DNA of 64,000 nucleotides from Gammaproteobacteria bacterium (GCA_014859375.1 JACUUH010000001.1:1-64000); one strand, 5' to 3'. Positions 9,475 through 19,392 are shown, counted from the first letter of the stretch. Notes: a model not told the origin generated them from the sequence alone. Numbers and translations are program-made.

Positions 9475-11652
9475 ATGTCAGCAATTTTATTTAAAGATGA
9501 CTGGTTAAAATTCCCAGGTGCTATTGTGGACTATGAGACTAAGAATGAATCATTTAAAAGAATGGTTTCGCTCTATAAACACATGGGAATAGAAAACTGC
9601 TTGTTTCCTTTAGCTTTACTTCAACCCGAACTTCAAGGTGTTGATCCATTTGATCCTAACTTAAGTGATGAAATGAAAACAAAGATAGGTATGGAATGCA
9701 CTTGGAACTATTGGTACTTTATAAGAGAAGTAGCAAGAATTCCTCCGGTGGCTGGCACCAACCCTATACCTTATAAAGCTAATAGAGGAAACCTTGCTGT
9801 GTCTTGGTTATTTCTTAACAACATAGACTCGGCGCTTATTCAACCTCGTCAGACTGGTAAATCAGTATCTACAGACGTTATAATGGATTGGGTAATGTAC
9901 ATAGCTGCGGTCAACACTTTGGTTACACTATTAACAAAAGACCATGACCTCAGAACAAAGAACGTGGAAAGATTGAAGAAGATAAGAGATCTATTGCCTT
10001 CTTATCTATTTACTTTAACAAGCTCCGACTCGGATAACCAGATAGGTCTTACTTATCGCATTAAAGGTAACTCTTATATCACTGGTGTAGCTCAAAACTC
10101 TGAGAGCGCGGCTAACAACCTAGGTCGTGGTTTAACATCCCCTATAATGCACATAGATGAAGGACCCTTCATTAAGTTTATCAAAGTTACTTTGGGTGCG
10201 GCGCTTGCATCTGGTACGGCCGCTAGAGAAGAAGCTGAGATGGAAGGTAAACCATACGGTAACATCTTCACTACAACGGCAGGTAAGAAAGATGATAGAG
10301 ACGGCAGTTACATGTACGACTTTATTCATTCAGGTGCTACTTGGGATGAAATGTTTTTCGATGCTAAGAATAAAGAAGACCTTATCAAGTTAATAGATAG
10401 AAACAAATCTGGTAAAAAGATTTTGGTTAATATAACCATGAGTCACCGGCAATTAGGTAAAACTGATAAATGGCTTTATGACGCCATGGCTAATGCCAAC
10501 GTTAGCGGGGAAGAGGCTGATAGAGATTTCTTTAACAGATGGACTAGTGGTAGTCAGAGTTCCCCGTTATCAACTGAAGTCAACAAGATCATTAAAGATT
10601 CGGAGACAGATCCTGTTTACAGAGAAATATCTAGAGACAGTTATGTTGTTAGGTGGTATGTGTCTGAGGAAGAACTAAGTTCTATGATGAGAACAACTAG
10701 TTTCATTATGGGTCTAGATACTTCTGACGCTATAGGTAGAGACTCCCTTGCTATTGTAATAAGGGATGTTAAGGATTTATCTGTAGTTGGTGCCGCTACT
10801 ATTAACGAGACTAATCTAATTAGGTTCTCTAAGTTCCTAGCAGACCTTTTAATCAAGTACCCTAATATAACCCTTATCCCTGAAAAGAAAAGTTCAGCAC
10901 AGGCTATTATAGACTCTCTATTGATTCATTTAGTGAATGCTAATATAGATCCATTTAGAAGAATATTTAGCAATGTGGTAAACGAGTACACCGAAAGGGA
11001 AAGAGAGTATCACGAAATTCAAACGCCTATGAATAGAAGGTCGCAAGGTTTCTACGATAGGTATAAGAAGATATTCGGGTTTAATACCTCAGGCAGTAGT
11101 AGGGATTTATTATTCTCCACCGTTTTACAAACAGCTGCTAAAGAAAGTGGTCATTTAGTTAGAGATAGAACTTTAACTACTGAGATACTTGGTTTAGTTG
11201 TTAAAAACGGTAGGATAGATCACTCTAATGGTAATCACGATGACATGGTGTTTAGTTGGTTGTTGACACAGTGGATGATTAGTCACTCTAAGAATTTAAG
11301 TTTCTATGGAATTGATACATCTAAAGTGTTATCTAGAGTAACAGGTAAGGCTAAGCAATTAAGTGACTTTGAGATGTATGAAATTGAAGTTCAAAGAGAT
11401 ATAAAGGCCCAGATAGAGGATATCTACGAAGAACTTACAAAAGTTACAGATGAGTTTATGATTGCTCAGTATGAAAGGAAGTTATACTCTTTAAACGCCA
11501 GATTGAAAGATGAGGATGTTTTAGAAGGTATGACGATTGATAAACTTATTACCGATGCCACGGAAACCAGAGCTCAAAATAATCGTAAAAGATTAATGCA
11601 ACAAAGAGCTAGGGTTGGTAGAGAAAATAGGTTCGGCAATTATTATCAATAA
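9475..11652 (+). CDS. terL: terminase large subunit
   Basis: 725 aa. Walker-A-like QPRQTGKS, acidic MHIDEG Walker-B-like segment, nuclease-like MGLDTSDAIGRDSLA and NHDDMVFSWLL; phiKZ gp25-like context. Confidence 0.85.
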   Translation: MSAILFKDDWLKFPGAIVDYETKNESFKRMVSLYKHMGIENCLFPLALLQPELQGVDPFDPNLSDEMKTKIGMECTWNYWYFIREVARIPPVAGTNPIPYKANRGNLAVSWLFLNNIDSALIQPRQTGKSVSTDVIMDWVMYIAAVNTLVTLLTKDHDLRTKNVERLKKIRDLLPSYLFTLTSSDSDNQIGLTYRIKGNSYITGVAQNSESAANNLGRGLTSPIMHIDEGPFIKFIKVTLGAALASGTAAREEAEMEGKPYGNIFTTTAGKKDDRDGSYMYDFIHSGATWDEMFFDAKNKEDLIKLIDRNKSGKKILVNITMSHRQLGKTDKWLYDAMANANVSGEEADRDFFNRWTSGSQSSPLSTEVNKIIKDSETDPVYREISRDSYVVRWYVSEEELSSMMRTTSFIMGLDTSDAIGRDSLAIVIRDVKDLSVVGAATINETNLIRFSKFLADLLIKYPNITLIPEKKSSAQAIIDSLLIHLVNANIDPFRRIFSNVVNEYTEREREYHEIQTPMNRRSQGFYDRYKKIFGFNTSGSSRDLLFSTVLQTAAKESGHLVRDRTLTTEILGLVVKNGRIDHSNGNHDDMVFSWLLTQWMISHSKNLSFYGIDTSKVLSRVTGKAKQLSDFEMYEIEVQRDIKAQIEDIYEELTKVTDEFMIAQYERKLYSLNARLKDEDVLEGMTIDKLITDATETRAQNNRKRLMQQRARVGRENRFGNYYQ

Positions 11653-11659
11653 CGGTATA

Positions 11660-11694
11660 AATAATACAGGTAGGTCTAACCTACCTGTATTATT
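11660..11694. terminator. bidirectional terminator between convergent genes
   Basis: AATAATACAGGTAGG-TCTAA-CCTACCTGTATTATT, perfect 15-bp stem. Confidence 0.8.
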
Positions 11695-11699
11695 GTTTT

Positions 11700-12926
11700 C
11701 TACCCTTGATAATGCTTTTTAGCAAAAGCTCTTAAAACAATATATATCTGTAACCCTGTCCTAACAGAAGCTTGCAACACTCTGTTTCTTGTTCTAACAG
11801 ATCTCTTAACAATAGCCTCAGCTAAATCTCTCATTTCTATCAATTGGGAATCGGACATTCTAGATGCAGAATAAATATTTTTGAGTTTAACTACTAAACC
11901 GCCTATGTCAGAAGGATTAGCCATTATACCTACCTTTTCAGATAAGTATTGATAAGCATGTAATAGAGTTTCATCCAACAACTTCTCTATCTTCTTATCT
12001 CCGCCTGAACCAAAGTTATCTGAACAGTAATCTAACGCCTGTCTTAGATGATCTGGGTTCATGCTAGACATTATATCTGATACCACGTCCACTAATTCAG
12101 ATCTGATGAAAGTAGGTTTATCACTTATGATGTTTTTTAAATATCTAGTATAAGCCGTATGATCTCTCATCTTCTCTAGCAATTCTTTCTCACCGTCTAT
12201 TTCTACAACAGTAGTTTTAGAGGTCACCCTGAGGTTTTCTTCCTTAACCCTAGCAAAGACTGTGTGAATCTTCTTAACGATCTCTCTGAGGCGCTTCTGG
12301 ACGTCTGAGATAACGTTTATGACGTCTTTATCATCTCTCATATGTAAAAAAGATTCATAATGTATACCGCTAGAAGATAAAATCATTTTTGTTCTATGGT
12401 CTAGTAAACCTTGCCAAGAACCATATTGTTTAATTTCAAACTTTCTTGATAAGGCTTCGTATGTAGCAATCGCCACGGCTCTATCTGCTAGATAAGGAAA
12501 ATGTCTAACGACAACGCTACTTAAAAGTTTATATTGGAACATTAGGATAGTTTCTGTCATCCCTTGTTCTTTTTCTCTAGCTGATAACTTAGTGGAATTC
12601 ATAATTTTGTGTGTTATCCAAACACATGATAGATTCACAGAGTCATTTGCTCTAACCCAACCGTCGTCAATAGTATCTAGTCTCTTTATCTTTTCTCTAA
12701 TATCTTCTTCATCTACTTCGAGGACTTCTTCAAACCAACGATCTCTATCGCTAGATTTATACCGAATAGGGTTAACCCCTATAAGGTTTCCAGTAAAGAA
12801 TTCTAGATGATCCTCATTTCTATTCATGAATTCTAAACGAATATCTCTGATAGTTTTAATAGTCGACCTATTAGCTTCAAACCTATCACAGACTTCATCG
12901 AAAACTGACTTAATATCTTTGCTCAT
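11700..12926 (-). CDS. hypothetical protein
   Basis: 408 aa ORF with upstream intergenic promoter region. Confidence 0.5.
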   Translation of the reverse strand: MSKDIKSVFDEVCDRFEANRSTIKTIRDIRLEFMNRNEDHLEFFTGNLIGVNPIRYKSSDRDRWFEEVLEVDEEDIREKIKRLDTIDDGWVRANDSVNLSCVWITHKIMNSTKLSAREKEQGMTETILMFQYKLLSSVVVRHFPYLADRAVAIATYEALSRKFEIKQYGSWQGLLDHRTKMILSSSGIHYESFLHMRDDKDVINVISDVQKRLREIVKKIHTVFARVKEENLRVTSKTTVVEIDGEKELLEKMRDHTAYTRYLKNIISDKPTFIRSELVDVVSDIMSSMNPDHLRQALDYCSDNFGSGGDKKIEKLLDETLLHAYQYLSEKVGIMANPSDIGGLVVKLKNIYSASRMSDSQLIEMRDLAEAIVKRSVRTRNRVLQASVRTGLQIYIVLRAFAKKHYQG

Positions 12927-12980
12927 TGTTAAAGACCTTATAATTAAACTTCACACATAATTCGACAGTAAATAGTGTTT

Positions 12981-13020
12981 AACCTAAAGTCAACTCCATA
13001 TTACTACAATGTAAATAGAG
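12981..13020 (+). promoter_or_regulatory. early-like promoter element (AAAGTCAACTCCATATTACTACAATGTAAATAG)
   Basis: Same AAGTCAAnnnCATATTAC layout as 347-385; CATATTAC at 12997-13004. Confidence 0.55.
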
Positions 13021-13093
13021 ACTTAAGGTTTTTATTATGAGGTATGATGTTAAACTATCATATCTATTTTTTAACCCTTAAAGGAGGGATGAA

Positions 13094-13333
13094 ATGAAAA
13101 CCTTAATAACCACGTTAAGATCAACTGCCCTGTGTATAGAGCACGCGGCATTGGAGGACTGTGATCTTCCAGAGTGTTTGGAAACGGAGATGAAAGCTAA
13201 ACTTCTAAATGAAGATGGTAGCTTGAATCACCAAAATGCTGATATCCTTGAAGCTGAGGGATGGATAGTAGGTCTTAATGAAAAGGACCTGGTAGTGCAG
13301 GTAAATGCTACTAGGTTCAGTGTATCACTTTAA
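13094..13333 (+). CDS. hypothetical protein
   Basis: 79 aa ORF with AAAGGAGG RBS. Confidence 0.6.
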   Translation: MKTLITTLRSTALCIEHAALEDCDLPECLETEMKAKLLNEDGSLNHQNADILEAEGWIVGLNEKDLVVQVNATRFSVSL

Positions 13334-13351
13334 TTTTAAAAGGGAGTCAAG

Positions 13352-14080
13352 ATGAAAGCTTGGCATTTAATATTTTTAGCGTTAGGGTTCTTTGCTCTAA
13401 CAGCTATTTCATTTGATCTAAGAATGGGTCAAAAAGAAACAGTGGACAAAATGGTGAGCGTTGAAGAAAAACTTCAGCTCTTAGAAGAGAAACAAAAAAG
13501 TTTGGAGGAAGAAGTTAAGGACACACAAGAAGTAGTTCTTGACTTATTGGAAACACCCAACGTTTCCATGCTTCCAAAGAAACAAGTTAGGGAGGTTGAG
13601 ATAGTGCAGCCTCCAAAAATTATCATTAGAGGACAAGAAGTCACGCTGGAAGGAGAGCTGAGATGTTTAGCTCTCAATATCTATTTTGAAGGGAGAAATC
13701 GTTCTTCCTTCATGAAGGAAGCTGTAGGTTGGGCTACGGCTAATCGTATCGGTAAATACGGTAATCGTAATTTCTGTGATACCGTAACCAATGCACGGTG
13801 GGTAGATGGTGGCATTGAAAAACATCAATGCCACTTCTCGTGGTATTGCGATGGTGAGGTTATCAAGGAAGTGGCTTTTAATAAGCTTGAAGATGAAGCT
13901 TATAAAAGATCGGTAGATTTAGCTAAGCGTGTTATAGCTAGATCCACTCACGGAGGCCCTGAGGCCGACATCACAGGTGGAGCCACTCATTATCACCGTG
14001 ATGATGTAGAACCTTACTGGAGAGAGTCTATGGCTCTTGTAGGGCAATTCGATGACCATATCTTTTACATAGGTCATTAA
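13352..14080 (+). CDS. membrane-anchored SleB-type cell wall hydrolase (candidate endolysin)
   Basis: N-terminal TM, coiled coil, then LRCLALNIYFEGRN...AVGWATANRI...C..V......C.FSW.CDG...GATHYH, the SleB/Hydrolase_2 pattern. Confidence 0.85.
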   Translation: MKAWHLIFLALGFFALTAISFDLRMGQKETVDKMVSVEEKLQLLEEKQKSLEEEVKDTQEVVLDLLETPNVSMLPKKQVREVEIVQPPKIIIRGQEVTLEGELRCLALNIYFEGRNRSSFMKEAVGWATANRIGKYGNRNFCDTVTNARWVDGGIEKHQCHFSWYCDGEVIKEVAFNKLEDEAYKRSVDLAKRVIARSTHGGPEADITGGATHYHRDDVEPYWRESMALVGQFDDHIFYIGH

Positions 14081-14093
14081 AGAAGCTTTTTAA

Positions 14094-14121
14094 AGAGTAT
14101 TGGGGATATCCCCAATACTCT
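14094..14121. terminator. 28-bp perfect palindrome, probable terminator/processing hairpin
   Basis: AGAGTATTGGGGATATCCCCAATACTCT right after the hydrolase stop. Confidence 0.55.
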
Positions 14122-14154
14122 AATTTATACCGTAAACAGAGAAAGGAGAAACAT

Positions 14155-14520
14155 ATGTTTACATTGAATGAGATCCAATTTCAACAGATGTCGAAAGAAT
14201 TAGACGCCATCCCTGTAATTGAATTTGGAGTGATCATGAATTGGATAGCAAACAAACCAACTCGACTGTTGGCGTTACCTCAAGAGGAAGAAAATGTGAT
14301 AACATTAGCTTCTGATCAATTTCAGCTGATCACTGCTATAATAAACATCATTAGAGGTTATAACACCTCCGAAGGATGTTGCTGCATTCACTGGATGGTC
14401 ACAGACCAAATCTTTAATAGCGTTAGCTATCCAGTATTAAAGATAGTGGCGGACGATGAGCGTCTTGAGTTTATTCTTAATTATCTAAAACACCGTAAAG
14501 CTTTAGAAAAACAAAAATAA
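14155..14520 (+). CDS. hypothetical protein
   Basis: 121 aa ORF, RBS GAAAGGAGA. Confidence 0.55.
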   Translation: MFTLNEIQFQQMSKELDAIPVIEFGVIMNWIANKPTRLLALPQEEENVITLASDQFQLITAIINIIRGYNTSEGCCCIHWMVTDQIFNSVSYPVLKIVADDERLEFILNYLKHRKALEKQK

Positions 14521-14531
14521 AGGAGGGTGAG

Positions 14532-14792
14532 ATGTTAAAGTCAGTCGTTGAAATTAATGAAGAGGTTGAAGTGTCTGTAGGGTTAAAGGTTACCTTTCCT
14601 AGCACCCTAGTTGGGGTCATGGCTTACGCCGACCTTTTGGCGGGTATTATAAACTACAATGCTCAGTCAGAACAGGCGATAGATATAAATGTAACCTCTA
14701 CTAATAGCGGTTATGTATTAGAAGTCCTTAATCCCGAAGTGGGTAATAACCGCCATTGGATTAAGGATTGGGTTAAGGACCTAGACATCTAA
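14532..14792 (+). CDS. hypothetical protein
   Basis: 86 aa ORF, RBS AAAGGAGG. Confidence 0.55.
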   Translation: MLKSVVEINEEVEVSVGLKVTFPSTLVGVMAYADLLAGIINYNAQSEQAIDINVTSTNSGYVLEVLNPEVGNNRHWIKDWVKDLDI

Positions 14793-14806
14793 CTAACGGT
14801 ATATTA

Positions 14807-14835
14807 AGACTACCCCTTACAGGTAGTCTTTTTTT
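14807..14835 (+). terminator. intrinsic terminator
   Basis: AAGACTACC...GGTAGTCTT followed by a T tract. Confidence 0.8.
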
Positions 14836-14926
14836 GTTTAAAATACCCTATTTACTAGGTGTTTTTTAATGTATGTAAAAAAATACTTTTAAGACGAATC
14901 TAAAAAGGGATATTTATTTACAATTG

Positions 14927-14964
14927 GTAAAAGGGGTCCCCCTCCGGGGATCAGACCCCTTTTA
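14927..14964. repeat. perfect 12-bp inverted repeat hairpin
   Basis: GTAAAAGGGGTC (14927-14938) and GACCCCTTTTAC (14953-14964). Confidence 0.8.
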
Positions 14965-14999
14965 CGATTTCTAATTTCTAAGTCTACGTTCGTGCACCG

Positions 15000-15037
15000 G
15001 TCGCTCTGCTCCCTGCTTACTCCAGTCGCTCTGCTCC
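15000..15037. repeat. tandem direct repeat GTCGCTCTGCTCC x2
   Basis: Copies at 15000-15012 and 15025-15037, 25-nt spacing, GC-rich within AT-rich flanks. Confidence 0.8.
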
Positions 15038-15059
15038 TTCTCGTAAGGCACTTCACTAA

Positions 15060-15133
15060 AAAATTTTCAAAAAAATGAAAATCACTATAACATATTAGAC
15101 ATAGTAAAAAAATATTTTTTTTTTGAAAATTTT
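15060..15133. repeat. 16-bp perfect AT-rich inverted repeat
   Basis: AAAATTTTCAAAAAAA (15060-15075) and TTTTTTTGAAAATTTT (15118-15133). Confidence 0.7.
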
Positions 15134-15215
15134 AAATACTAATACTTAAGTTAGAGAGAAAGGTTTCTTTCAGACCTTTCTCTCTGAAGTGTTAAGTTAT
15201 AAACCTTAATCCCAT

Positions 15216-15262
15216 TATTCTTTTTTTGTTGTTTCATCGAGTGAAACAAAAAAAGAATAATG
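15216..15262 (-). terminator. long near-perfect hairpin terminator downstream of minus-strand gene
   Basis: CATTATTCTTTTTTTGTtGTTTCA-TCGAG-TGAAACAAAAAAAGAATAATG. Confidence 0.7.
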
Positions 15263-15277
15263 GTTGTTATGTCTTTT

Positions 15278-15868
15278 TTATTCGTTTGTTAGTTTTATGA
15301 ATCCTCTACGCACGAAGTGCAATAGTTTAGATTTTACAAAACTATAAGGTTTAATAGTGGCATTGGAACTATCTTTAACCAGCGGCACGCCGGACTCAGT
15401 GAATATCTTAGAGATAAAGTTAGAGGCTAGTAATTCACTAACTTCCTTACAACTACCTAGCTCATTATCTAAGTAGGAACTGAAGGTCTTTAGTAACTCA
15501 TTAGATGGTTCTTCGCTTAACTTCTCTAACTCTTCTAGTCTACACTTTATTTTTTGTTTAGTATCAGAATCTACCAATACTTTGTACAACGAGTAAGGTG
15601 CGCCTTCCAATTCTTCTAATTTATCTAATGAAACACCACTACCTACTTTATAAGTAAATAGCGCGTTATTAGGACCTAGTTTATCAAAGTCTTCAAACGC
15701 CACGCTTATGTGAGTATATGGATCAGTGCCAAACACAAATCCTTTGTTATCATTTAAGTTATCTATGTTTGTTAGTATTACATAGACTTCATGTACGTCT
15801 GAGGTAGTTTCTCTCAATTCACTTAAAGCCATAGCTTCAAAGCTAATGTTTAGATTATCTTTATTCAT
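15278..15868 (-). CDS. hypothetical protein
   Basis: 196 aa ORF. Confidence 0.5.
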   Translation of the reverse strand: MNKDNLNISFEAMALSELRETTSDVHEVYVILTNIDNLNDNKGFVFGTDPYTHISVAFEDFDKLGPNNALFTYKVGSGVSLDKLEELEGAPYSLYKVLVDSDTKQKIKCRLEELEKLSEEPSNELLKTFSSYLDNELGSCKEVSELLASNFISKIFTESGVPLVKDSSNATIKPYSFVKSKLLHFVRRGFIKLTNE

Positions 15869-15892
15869 TTCTTTATCTTCCTATCTTTCTTA

Positions 15893-16702
15893 TTAGAATC
15901 TACCGCCGGTTATTCTTTTGAGATGTCGCTTATAAGCTTCCTTATCTCCAAACACAGCCATTTTTCTCCAGGTCTCTTCAAAATACTCTTGATACATTTC
16001 TTCTGCATCTGAATATTCTTCAACTATTGAACTAAACCTACCTAATTCTTGACCACCTGATAGTTGAGCCTGATCTATTTGAATAATTAATTTATTGTAA
16101 ATATAAGACTTTACAGCAAGTTCTACTAATTTTGAGAACTTAGGTAGTATACCAGGAGTTAAGTTATTTAACTCTGCATCATTTTCTAACACACATCTTA
16201 AGTGTAGGTTAGGTGCATACTGATGATTAATGTTTGCTAATACGGTATTCTCACCAACTAATCTAATATCGTGATGTGAGATATTAGGGATTGGTAGATG
16301 AGACATCATTAAACCTGCTGTAGCGTCTTCTATAGCGCTAGCACCTTGGTTATACATATTAGCCGTAGTAGGAGATTGGTTAGAACCAATTACTAGAGAG
16401 TAAACTCTACTGATTCTTCTATTCTCTGTGGCTGCCATCGGGATACGCCATAAGGTCTTATTGTCCATAGTGTATTCTGGAATTATACCTTTTAAAGGAA
16501 TGGTTACTTCCTGACCACCTACTAAGTTTAGATCTTTCATAACTCTAGGTTCAATCACCTGCTCTCTTATTAAGTAATCAATTGAGATAGGTGTTCTTTT
16601 TACGAATGAACCGAATATAGCTTCATTAACAAAAGCTCTTTCTAAAATAGCTTGTGGGATCTTAAACTTTAAATCTGTGATAGCGTTGTCTATTGCATTC
16701 AT
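15893..16702 (-). CDS. phiKZ-like conserved hypothetical, possibly virion protein
   Basis: 269 aa ORF. Confidence 0.5.
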   Translation of the reverse strand: MNAIDNAITDLKFKIPQAILERAFVNEAIFGSFVKRTPISIDYLIREQVIEPRVMKDLNLVGGQEVTIPLKGIIPEYTMDNKTLWRIPMAATENRRISRVYSLVIGSNQSPTTANMYNQGASAIEDATAGLMMSHLPIPNISHHDIRLVGENTVLANINHQYAPNLHLRCVLENDAELNNLTPGILPKFSKLVELAVKSYIYNKLIIQIDQAQLSGGQELGRFSSIVEEYSDAEEMYQEYFEETWRKMAVFGDKEAYKRHLKRITGGRF

Positions 16703-16863
16703 TTTTTTATACCTTAATTAGAACATTCTACCCTACTTATATGTAAAAAAGTAGTTTGCACTTTACTTAATTTGAATCACAAAATAGGTAGATAATAACT
16801 AACCACCTATCGTGTGGGTAAATTTGTCTAACTTTTTCAACCTTAATTGGAGATTAATCTAAT

Positions 16864-17829
16864 ATGAGTGATAAGCAAATCGGAACTCTAAGAGTCTATG
16901 GATGCGGTGGCATGGGTACTAACGTAGCTAGTTACTTCAATGGCGCAGGTGTAGAACCTGGTACAGCCGCTATAGAAGCTGTATACATTGACACTAGTCG
17001 TTCTAATCTTAAAGAAGGTTTAGCCGAAGATGATGTTTACATCCTACCAAATGTAGACGGCTCTGGTAAAATCCGTAAAGAAAACTATCAAGAAATTTCT
17101 AATGTAATTAAGCAGATTTTATTAGAGTTTGTTCCTGGTGATTTTAACGTTGTTGTATTTAGCGCCTCTGGTGGCTCTGGTTCTGTAATTGGACCTTTGT
17201 TATTGGGTGAGTTATTAAATCGTGGTCTTTCAGCTGTTTGTATGGTAGTAGGTTCTGATGAATCTATTCTAACTGCAGAAAACACTTTGAAGACATTGAA
17301 GTCTTTAGAAGCTATTGCTAAATCTTCTAAGTTGCCAGTGGTTATGCGTTATGAACACAATGACCGTCGTCGTTCTGAAGTAGATAATCAAATTCGTTTG
17401 GCGATTTCAGCATTGGCTATCTTAGCGTCTAAGCAAAACCGTGAATTAGATTCAGCAGACATTGCTAACTGGGTTCAATTCTCTAAAACTACTTCGGTGG
17501 CCCCACAGCTATCAATGTTAGAAATCTTTGCTGATGTAGATTCAGCTAATGAAGTTAAAGATCCTATTTCAGTAGCAAGCATTTTCAAAGATGAAGACGG
17601 TGGTCGTCTACAAGCTATTCCTGAATATCATGCAGCCGGTTATACTAACCAAGCAAGTGGTGATGTTTCTGAATTGCACTTTGTAATTAGCATTGATGAC
17701 GTTCCTGGTATTTTTGGTAATATCAAAAAGACTTTAGATCAGTATAGTTCACAGCGTGACGGTCGTGTTAAACAAGCTTCTATTTTAGATGCTAACGATG
17801 TCACTACTGACGATGGTCTAGTTCTTTAA
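16864..17829 (+). CDS. phuZ: PhuZ-like tubulin/FtsZ homolog
   Basis: YGCGGMGTNV N-terminal nucleotide-binding loop and SASGGSGSV (tubulin/FtsZ G-box signature); 321 aa; acidic C-terminus. Confidence 0.8.
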   Translation: MSDKQIGTLRVYGCGGMGTNVASYFNGAGVEPGTAAIEAVYIDTSRSNLKEGLAEDDVYILPNVDGSGKIRKENYQEISNVIKQILLEFVPGDFNVVVFSASGGSGSVIGPLLLGELLNRGLSAVCMVVGSDESILTAENTLKTLKSLEAIAKSSKLPVVMRYEHNDRRRSEVDNQIRLAISALAILASKQNRELDSADIANWVQFSKTTSVAPQLSMLEIFADVDSANEVKDPISVASIFKDEDGGRLQAIPEYHAAGYTNQASGDVSELHFVISIDDVPGIFGNIKKTLDQYSSQRDGRVKQASILDANDVTTDDGLVL

Positions 17830-17852
17830 TAAAGTTATAAAGGAGGTAAGCT

Positions 17853-18071
17853 ATGGCTTTATTTGTATGTGATGTATGCGGTACAGTAGATAGCACTGAT
17901 ATAGCTTACCCCGACGGTCTTATGGACGGCGGTAAGCCTTTAACAGAGTTAAAATGTACAGAATGTCAAACTGGTACCTGGCATGAGCTTTTCGAAAAAG
18001 AAGCTTATCGTCCAGAGTTTGATGTTGTCATTAACAGACCTTCTGGTATAGGTCTGGGTAGTGAGAAGTAA
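17853..18071 (+). CDS. small zinc-ribbon protein
   Basis: 72 aa with CDVC...CTEC. Confidence 0.65.
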   Translation: MALFVCDVCGTVDSTDIAYPDGLMDGGKPLTELKCTECQTGTWHELFEKEAYRPEFDVVINRPSGIGLGSEK

Positions 18072-18083
18072 AAACTAACTTTG

Positions 18084-18432
18084 GTTAGTATTGTATGAGT
18101 TTAGGTGTATAAATCTTTAGTAAAGTGATCCAACCCGACCGAGTAGTAAAGAGCGTAGTTCTTTAGAAGTCCCGCATAACTAGTTTATATACCTAAACCT
18201 TTCCTTTAAAGCATTTGTGGTTGAGTGTTTTAAACGAAGGGTGCTTCCCATTCTTCGTATGGTTAAACCTTATTCTGAATGCATGTTGGGTATTCAGACC
18301 ATTGAATTGGTAAGGTTGGATTTGTTGTATAATTGCTCATTGGTTGGTTAGTTTACCGACAGATAATGCGGTGTAGTTCTTATAAGGGTTTTTTATGTCT
18401 CCTGACCTTAGGGCTACACCGTACTTTTTACT
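18084..18432 (+). ncRNA. candidate structured non-coding RNA
   Basis: ORF-free region. Nested helices GTTTAGGTGTATAAA/TTTATATACCTAAAC (18099-18113/18184-18198), AACCTTA/TAAGGTT (18266-18272/18311-18317) enclosing TCTGAAT/ATTCAGA (18274-18280/18292-18298), and CGGTGTAG/CTACACCG (18369-18376/18414-18421). Confidence 0.5.
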
Positions 18433-18518
18433 TTTTATGCCGCAAAATTAGAAAAATCAATGAAAAAATATACGAACCCTTAATATTAAGATGAGTATGA
18501 ATAGAAGAGGGTGTTTTA

Positions 18519-18920
18519 ATGAGACGAGTAGGTTTAATCTACGACGTTGCCGATTTAAATCTTCTAGTGTTAAGAGACATTAGTAAAGCTTTAAGTTTTC
18601 TAAATCAACAAGAATATAGTGAAGAGGAGATTCTAGACTATTGGTATCAGAAACAGTTTAGATTACAAGGTAAGGTACTACTTCCATATAAGCCAACAAT
18701 TAGATTTGGTTCTATAGTACCTAACGACATAGATTGGTTAGTTGATACATGTGTCCATCCGGCACTTGGTAGAATACTTTGGAGACTAGTCTTAATACCT
18801 TCTGAAATAGGCGGTAGGGAATTAACTAAATATTCCATAACCGAAAGAACCTTAACATTAGAATACTTAGTTAACGCAGACATTAAGTTAAGTTCTATGT
18901 TTTATAAAACAAACACATAA
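18519..18920 (+). CDS. hypothetical protein, member of compact small-ORF array
   Basis: 133 aa ORF, GAAGAGGG RBS. Confidence 0.55.
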   Translation: MRRVGLIYDVADLNLLVLRDISKALSFLNQQEYSEEEILDYWYQKQFRLQGKVLLPYKPTIRFGSIVPNDIDWLVDTCVHPALGRILWRLVLIPSEIGGRELTKYSITERTLTLEYLVNADIKLSSMFYKTNT

Positions 18921-18930
18921 GGAAAGTCTA

Positions 18931-19392
18931 ATGCGGATAATCCTGCCGAGCAAAGAATACACGGATATACTAAAAATAAAATCAGATAACTACTGTAACC
19001 ACAATAACTTACCAGAAATTCCAATGGAAGTTTGTTTCTTAATGGTAGAAGCGATGTTTGATACAGCTCACTTTTCTAGATTGCTATGGTGTAAGTCATA
19101 CGCAAGAATTGAAGATGCTGTAGCACATATCCCCTGGTGGACATATGAAGATGTGGAAATCACAGAGATGAGTGGTATGGCTAGAATCTCTCAGGACTAC
19201 TACGTTAATATAATAGATGAGTTATTCTTAGGTGTGATGGAACTAACACAAAAAATAGTACCTATTACGCACGAAAACGATCAATGGGTATTTTGGCTAA
19301 AGTCAAGGAACTCTTACGACATATTAATTGAAAAAGCAGAAGACTATCGAATAATGGTCTATAACGAAAAAATGAGAAATGGTGAATGGTAA
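18931..19392 (+). CDS. hypothetical protein, small-ORF array
   Basis: 153 aa; end overlaps next ORF. Confidence 0.55.
   Translation: MRIILPSKEYTDILKIKSDNYCNHNNLPEIPMEVCFLMVEAMFDTAHFSRLLWCKSYARIEDAVAHIPWWTYEDVEITEMSGMARISQDYYVNIIDELFLGVMELTQKIVPITHENDQWVFWLKSRNSYDILIEKAEDYRIMVYNEKMRNGEW

Noticed and set aside
15000-15037. CRISPR-like repeats
   Set aside because: Only two short direct repeats, no array or cas genes. No CRISPR array seen in the window.
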